Shown piece by piece: positions 62,692-64,000 of a DNA stretch of 64,000 nt. The DNA lies in NCBI RefSeq assembly GCF_965638725.1, contig NC_134949.1, positions 125,300,294 through 125,364,293 of the forward strand, given 5' to 3'. The notes beneath the pieces are model-generated. The model ran no database searches. It saw nothing but the letters and a program-made list of their open reading frames with translations, and was not told the origin of the DNA. Both the position numbers and the translations under genes were made by a program. This stretch comes from Aptenodytes patagonicus. Lineage: Eukaryota > Chordata > Aves > Sphenisciformes > Spheniscidae. The first letter of the stretch is position 1, and the number at the start of each line of letters is the position of its first letter.

Positions 62692-64000
62692 GACACAAGT
62701 GAGGGCACAAACAAGCTCCTGCAATCTCATCCATTTTGGGAAAACCTTTGCATGTCCTCTGTGTTGTTACGTCCTGGAAGATTTCCCTCTCTGAGTGCTG
62801 TTTGCTGGAGAGATTCTTTTGGTTGCCCAGCTACCTAGTATCAGCCACAGCAGAGGCTTGCTTTATGGTTTCATACTTAGTGTGTGTCCCAACTTTTTGC
62901 TCTGCCTAAACCCTAGTAATTGTAAGCCTTAAGACACACAATATCTTCTGCATAGTTTAGCGTTGTTTTCATAATGAGAAACATCTTGCCTTTTCCTTAT
63001 GCAGGCATAATTGCATGTAACTTTTTAGTTTTCCTCAGCATTCATTTTTCACACAACCCTCTCCTAATTTTTGCTTTCAGTCCTCGTGCCGTCTGAGCCT
63101 CCTGTGTATTATGAACCTCAAGCTGAAGAAAAATTGTTTATCCAGGTTTCATTCTAAAAGTTACAGCTACAGCCATAAGCAAGGGAGCACAGAATCTATA
63201 GCTCAGTTTCCATTATCTCCTCAGAGGCACTATCTGTCTGGGGCGCTAGCTATTCCAGGAGCCGTATCTACTTCAGGGCCTGTGTCCAAAGAGACAAGCT
63301 GACGCTGAAATTGCAGCTGACAGCACTTGAGTACACTGGCTTTCAGAGCACGTGGTGAAACTCTTAGTACTGGCTCATGCAGATTTTATTAACCATTTAT
63401 ACAAACGTTATCCTGCCACTTCCTCCAATGAAGTGTCCCTCAAGCAATCCTTTCTGCCACCTGAATGTGTTCTGCAAATAACTGTGCAGCTAAATAGCCA
63501 TTAAGAAAATGACCTCTGTTTAAAAAGTGAAAATAAGAATATAAATAAGCACCTTTGAGATCTGTCAGCTGCATGACTTTTGAACACTTTGCATTAGGGT
63601 TTCCATTCAAAGTGATGTACTTATTTTAGCTCACCACAAACCTCTGTTGTTGTCATAAAAATGTACAGCATTTTATGTTTGTTATTTTTTAAAAGCAAGC
63701 ATAGCTGTATAGATAGATGCTTCCTTATTTAAACAAGAAAAAGAAATTTTATCCTTAATCATGAAAATTCATTCTTCCAATATAATAGGCTATCACGCTA
63801 CTTCAGCTTTTCAGGTTTATTAGATTATAGAAATACATAATCCATGAATTATTTCTTGTCTCATTGTCTGTCTCAGACTGATTTACACTAGCTTGGTGTG
63901 ACTTTAAATTCAGTCTGCCTTGTGGAAGACATGGTTTCAAATCATATGGTGGCTCATATGTAAAAATTACCTTGATACATCATTCTAGCTACTGTCTAGA

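Larger units (their letters stand above)
58231..64000. other. SH3BGR intron 1 (partial)
   Basis: About 5.8 kb with no further exon seen. It contains a GT microsatellite, one CR1 copy and a 42-bp tandem duplication, listed separately; the rest is unremarkable AT-rich sequence. Confidence 0.6.

Overview
The window looks like bird nuclear DNA. Evidence: two long CR1 LINE copies ending in the avian ATTCTATG-type 3' tail, a small CR1 tail fragment, one avian-type solo LTR, short introns, CpG-island promoters, and vertebrate gene fragments in an order I recall from human 21q22 (BRWD1 - HMGN1 - GET1/WRB - LCA5L - SH3BGR). The species cannot be named from the sequence. No bacterial-type operon, CRISPR array or cassette is present.

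Layout. (1) Bases 1-15380, minus strand: the first 12 coding exons of BRWD1, from the start codon in a CpG island through the first WD40 repeats; the rest lies beyond base 1. A CR1 copy (about 6479-7222) and a CR1 tail (about 10400-10449) sit in its introns. (2) About 15400-19800: BRWD1 promoter island, then a gene-free stretch. (3) 20629-27248, minus strand: all six coding exons of HMGN1 (102 aa). (4) 27884-34546, plus strand: all five coding exons of GET1/WRB (170 aa). HMGN1 and GET1 are head to head, with start codons 635 bp apart in one CpG island. (5) 37880-52157, minus strand: LCA5L, tail to tail with GET1. Six exons give a clean 500-aa frame. A seventh, upstream exon is recognisable but its reading frame is broken. 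(6) 52368-52965: a solo LTR in the LCA5L 5' region. (7) About 55130-56120: a CpG island, probably the LCA5L promoter, with a consensus RFX X-box. (8) 58186-58230, plus strand: first coding exon of SH3BGR. The rest of the window appears to be its first intron, containing a second CR1 copy (about 60690-61691).

The genes do not form one pathway. BRWD1 and HMGN1 are chromatin proteins, GET1 is the ER receptor subunit for tail-anchored protein insertion, LCA5L is a lebercilin-like coiled-coil (cilium-associated) protein, and SH3BGR is a small thioredoxin-fold protein of muscle. The block is conserved vertebrate synteny, and I found no convincing unknown system. The unusual signals cluster in the LCA5L 5' half: a decayed N-terminal exon, a 142-bp nearly perfect direct repeat ending 13 bp from that exon's splice donor, a solo LTR 210 bp on its other side, and an X-box promoter. 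All exon borders were read by eye from splice signals, reading phase and remembered vertebrate protein sequences. No alignment was run.
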